NCBI GenBank assembly: GCA_025612245.1
Contig: JAAXKQ010000007.1
Location: forward strand, 147,524 to 211,523
Length of the DNA stretch: 64,000 nucleotides
Source of the DNA: Ignavibacteria bacterium
GTDB lineage: Bacteria; Bacteroidota; Ignavibacteria; Ignavibacteriales; SURF-24
Direction of reading: 5' to 3'
Made by a program: the position numbers and the translations under genes
The notes under the pieces: generated by a model
What the model saw: the letters and a program-made list of their open reading frames with translations, nothing else
Database searches by the model: none
Told to the model about the DNA's origin: nothing
Shown here: piece after piece, positions 63,131-64,000 of the stretch
Numbering within the stretch: the stretch's first letter is position 1
How the letters are laid out: each line of letters opens with the position of its first letter

Positions 63131-64000
63131 GAATGAAAGAAATCAGGCTTGAAACATCCTCCGCAATCTGAGAAATTATACACGTTCACTACCGCATTAG
63201 CGGCAGCATGTTTGTAGAAGAAATGTCGAATGGAATGAATTGAGTTGAAAACAACATCCGCAATCTGCGCATATATGCATGTGCACTACCCCCGCAATCT
63301 ACCCATATATACACATGCACAAACCCGCTACCGCGTAACGTTTGCATGTTTGTAGAAACGGTTCCCAAAATATCTTCCCTACCGCGTTAGCGGTAGCATG
63401 TTTGTAGAAAACGATCCCTAAAATGATCCCCAACCACGTAGTGGTTGCATATCCGTAACCCTGTGCTCTGAGCCCGCTTCAACCTGCCTTCTCATTTGAC
63501 TGGACCCTTCTATGGGGCGCCCTGTCTTTATTAGCCCCCGGGAACCATGAATCCCCATCCATAAAATCTGAACCAATATAATCACGCCTCCCCCAAGCTC
63601 CGGAAGGAGCGCTTTGTCTGTAGAAAAAAACGAATAAAAAAAAGAATCAGAGCTCCGGAAGGAGCGACTTGTATCTTACTTACTATTGGTTAAACATATC
63701 ATGGAAACCCGATCCCCCGCACATAAAAACCATCCCATCAGAACAACCGAGAATTATCTTAAATATCCATTACACACAAAACATTCACCGCAATCAGGGA
63801 AATATAAAGAACATGCAACCCTACAAACATGCTACCGCTAAAGCGGTAGAAATCCCAACACATTTACACCCGACCACATTGCTTCCATTCATAATTCCTC
63901 TGTGCCGCTCCTGACCGGAGCTTTGTGTATTGTTGGTGGAATCCTTTTTCCCAGGGGTTCAGTCGCCCCCATCCGGGGGCTTCCTCACCCCGGGCTACTG
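63131..64000. repeat. Palindrome-rich intergenic repeat block B (runs off the window)
   Basis: This is the second copy of the block at 56151-57200, in the same orientation, 6980 bp downstream. Most units match, such as TACCGC-GTTA-GCGGTA at 63380-63395 and TACCGC-TAAA-GCGGTA at 63833-63848, and the end matches the 'CCCCGGGCTAC' region of block A. It lacks some 200 bases present in A (about 56505-56700). One hairpin (63431-63447) differs from A by a paired change, CAACCAC/GTGGTTG against CAACCGC/GCGGTTG. Confidence 0.8.

Overview
The window reads as a chromosomal segment of a Bacteroidota/FCB-type bacterium, most likely Ignavibacteria. Three kinds of evidence support this. Two large secreted proteins end in a type IX secretion (T9SS) sorting domain of the 'QNYPNPFNP...' type. 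A PorV/PorQ-family protein and a TonB-dependent receptor with a carboxypeptidase-regulatory N-terminus are present. The housekeeping set (YpdA-type reductase, DUF971, GroES-like protein, YfhO) fits the same group. The phylum call is inference from these signatures, since no rRNA gene is present. I see no tRNA, rRNA, CRISPR array, prophage or insertion sequence.

Layout. (1) 20-7146, minus strand: a glycan/membrane-glycosylation cluster with a GT2 polyprenyl-phosphate-type transferase, a GT4 transferase, a methyltransferase, YfhO and a GT56-like (WecF-type) transferase. (2) 7405-13152: scattered single genes, including a metallophosphoesterase, a YpdA-type reductase, a PH-like membrane protein, an M2-like peptidase lipoprotein and a GroES-like protein. 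(3) 13248-15713: a peroxide-defence unit in which oxyR is divergent from ahpC and ahpD. A near-consensus OxyR tandem site directly abuts a sigma70-type promoter. (4) 15819-27164: mostly minus-strand single genes and small operons, including an ECF sigma factor, a zinc-binding anti-sigma factor and a secreted coiled-coil protein. Convergent gene pairs are separated by compact hairpins. (5) 27498-56101, all on the plus strand: a polysaccharide-utilisation locus (PUL) of about 28.6 kb. (6) 56102-57553 and 62871-64000: two related blocks of non-coding palindromic sequence in direct orientation. They flank a minus-strand group of YbhB-type protein, PAS histidine kinase, an unknown protein and a membrane glycosyltransferase.

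How the PUL probably works. A LacI regulator heads the locus, followed by a zinc alcohol dehydrogenase. A T9SS-exported protein carries two virtually identical 363-residue binding modules. Next come a TonB receptor, a 1085-residue secreted companion protein that takes the place usually held by SusD, a PorV-like outer-membrane protein and a SurA-like isomerase. An ABC sugar importer without its ATPase follows. Last come the degradative enzymes: two GH130 phosphorylase-like proteins, a GH2 beta-mannosidase and three alpha/alpha-barrel proteins. GH130 plus GH2 points to beta-mannosides or beta-mannan. No endo-mannanase of a family I can recognise is present, so either an unassigned secreted protein does that job or the organism takes up oligosaccharides made by others.

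The most interesting signals are the palindrome blocks, where one hairpin shows a compensatory base change between copies, the composition of the PUL, the 872-bp duplication that looks identical inside its secreted protein, the sugar-binding lipoprotein that lacks a normal start codon, and the OxyR operator/promoter.
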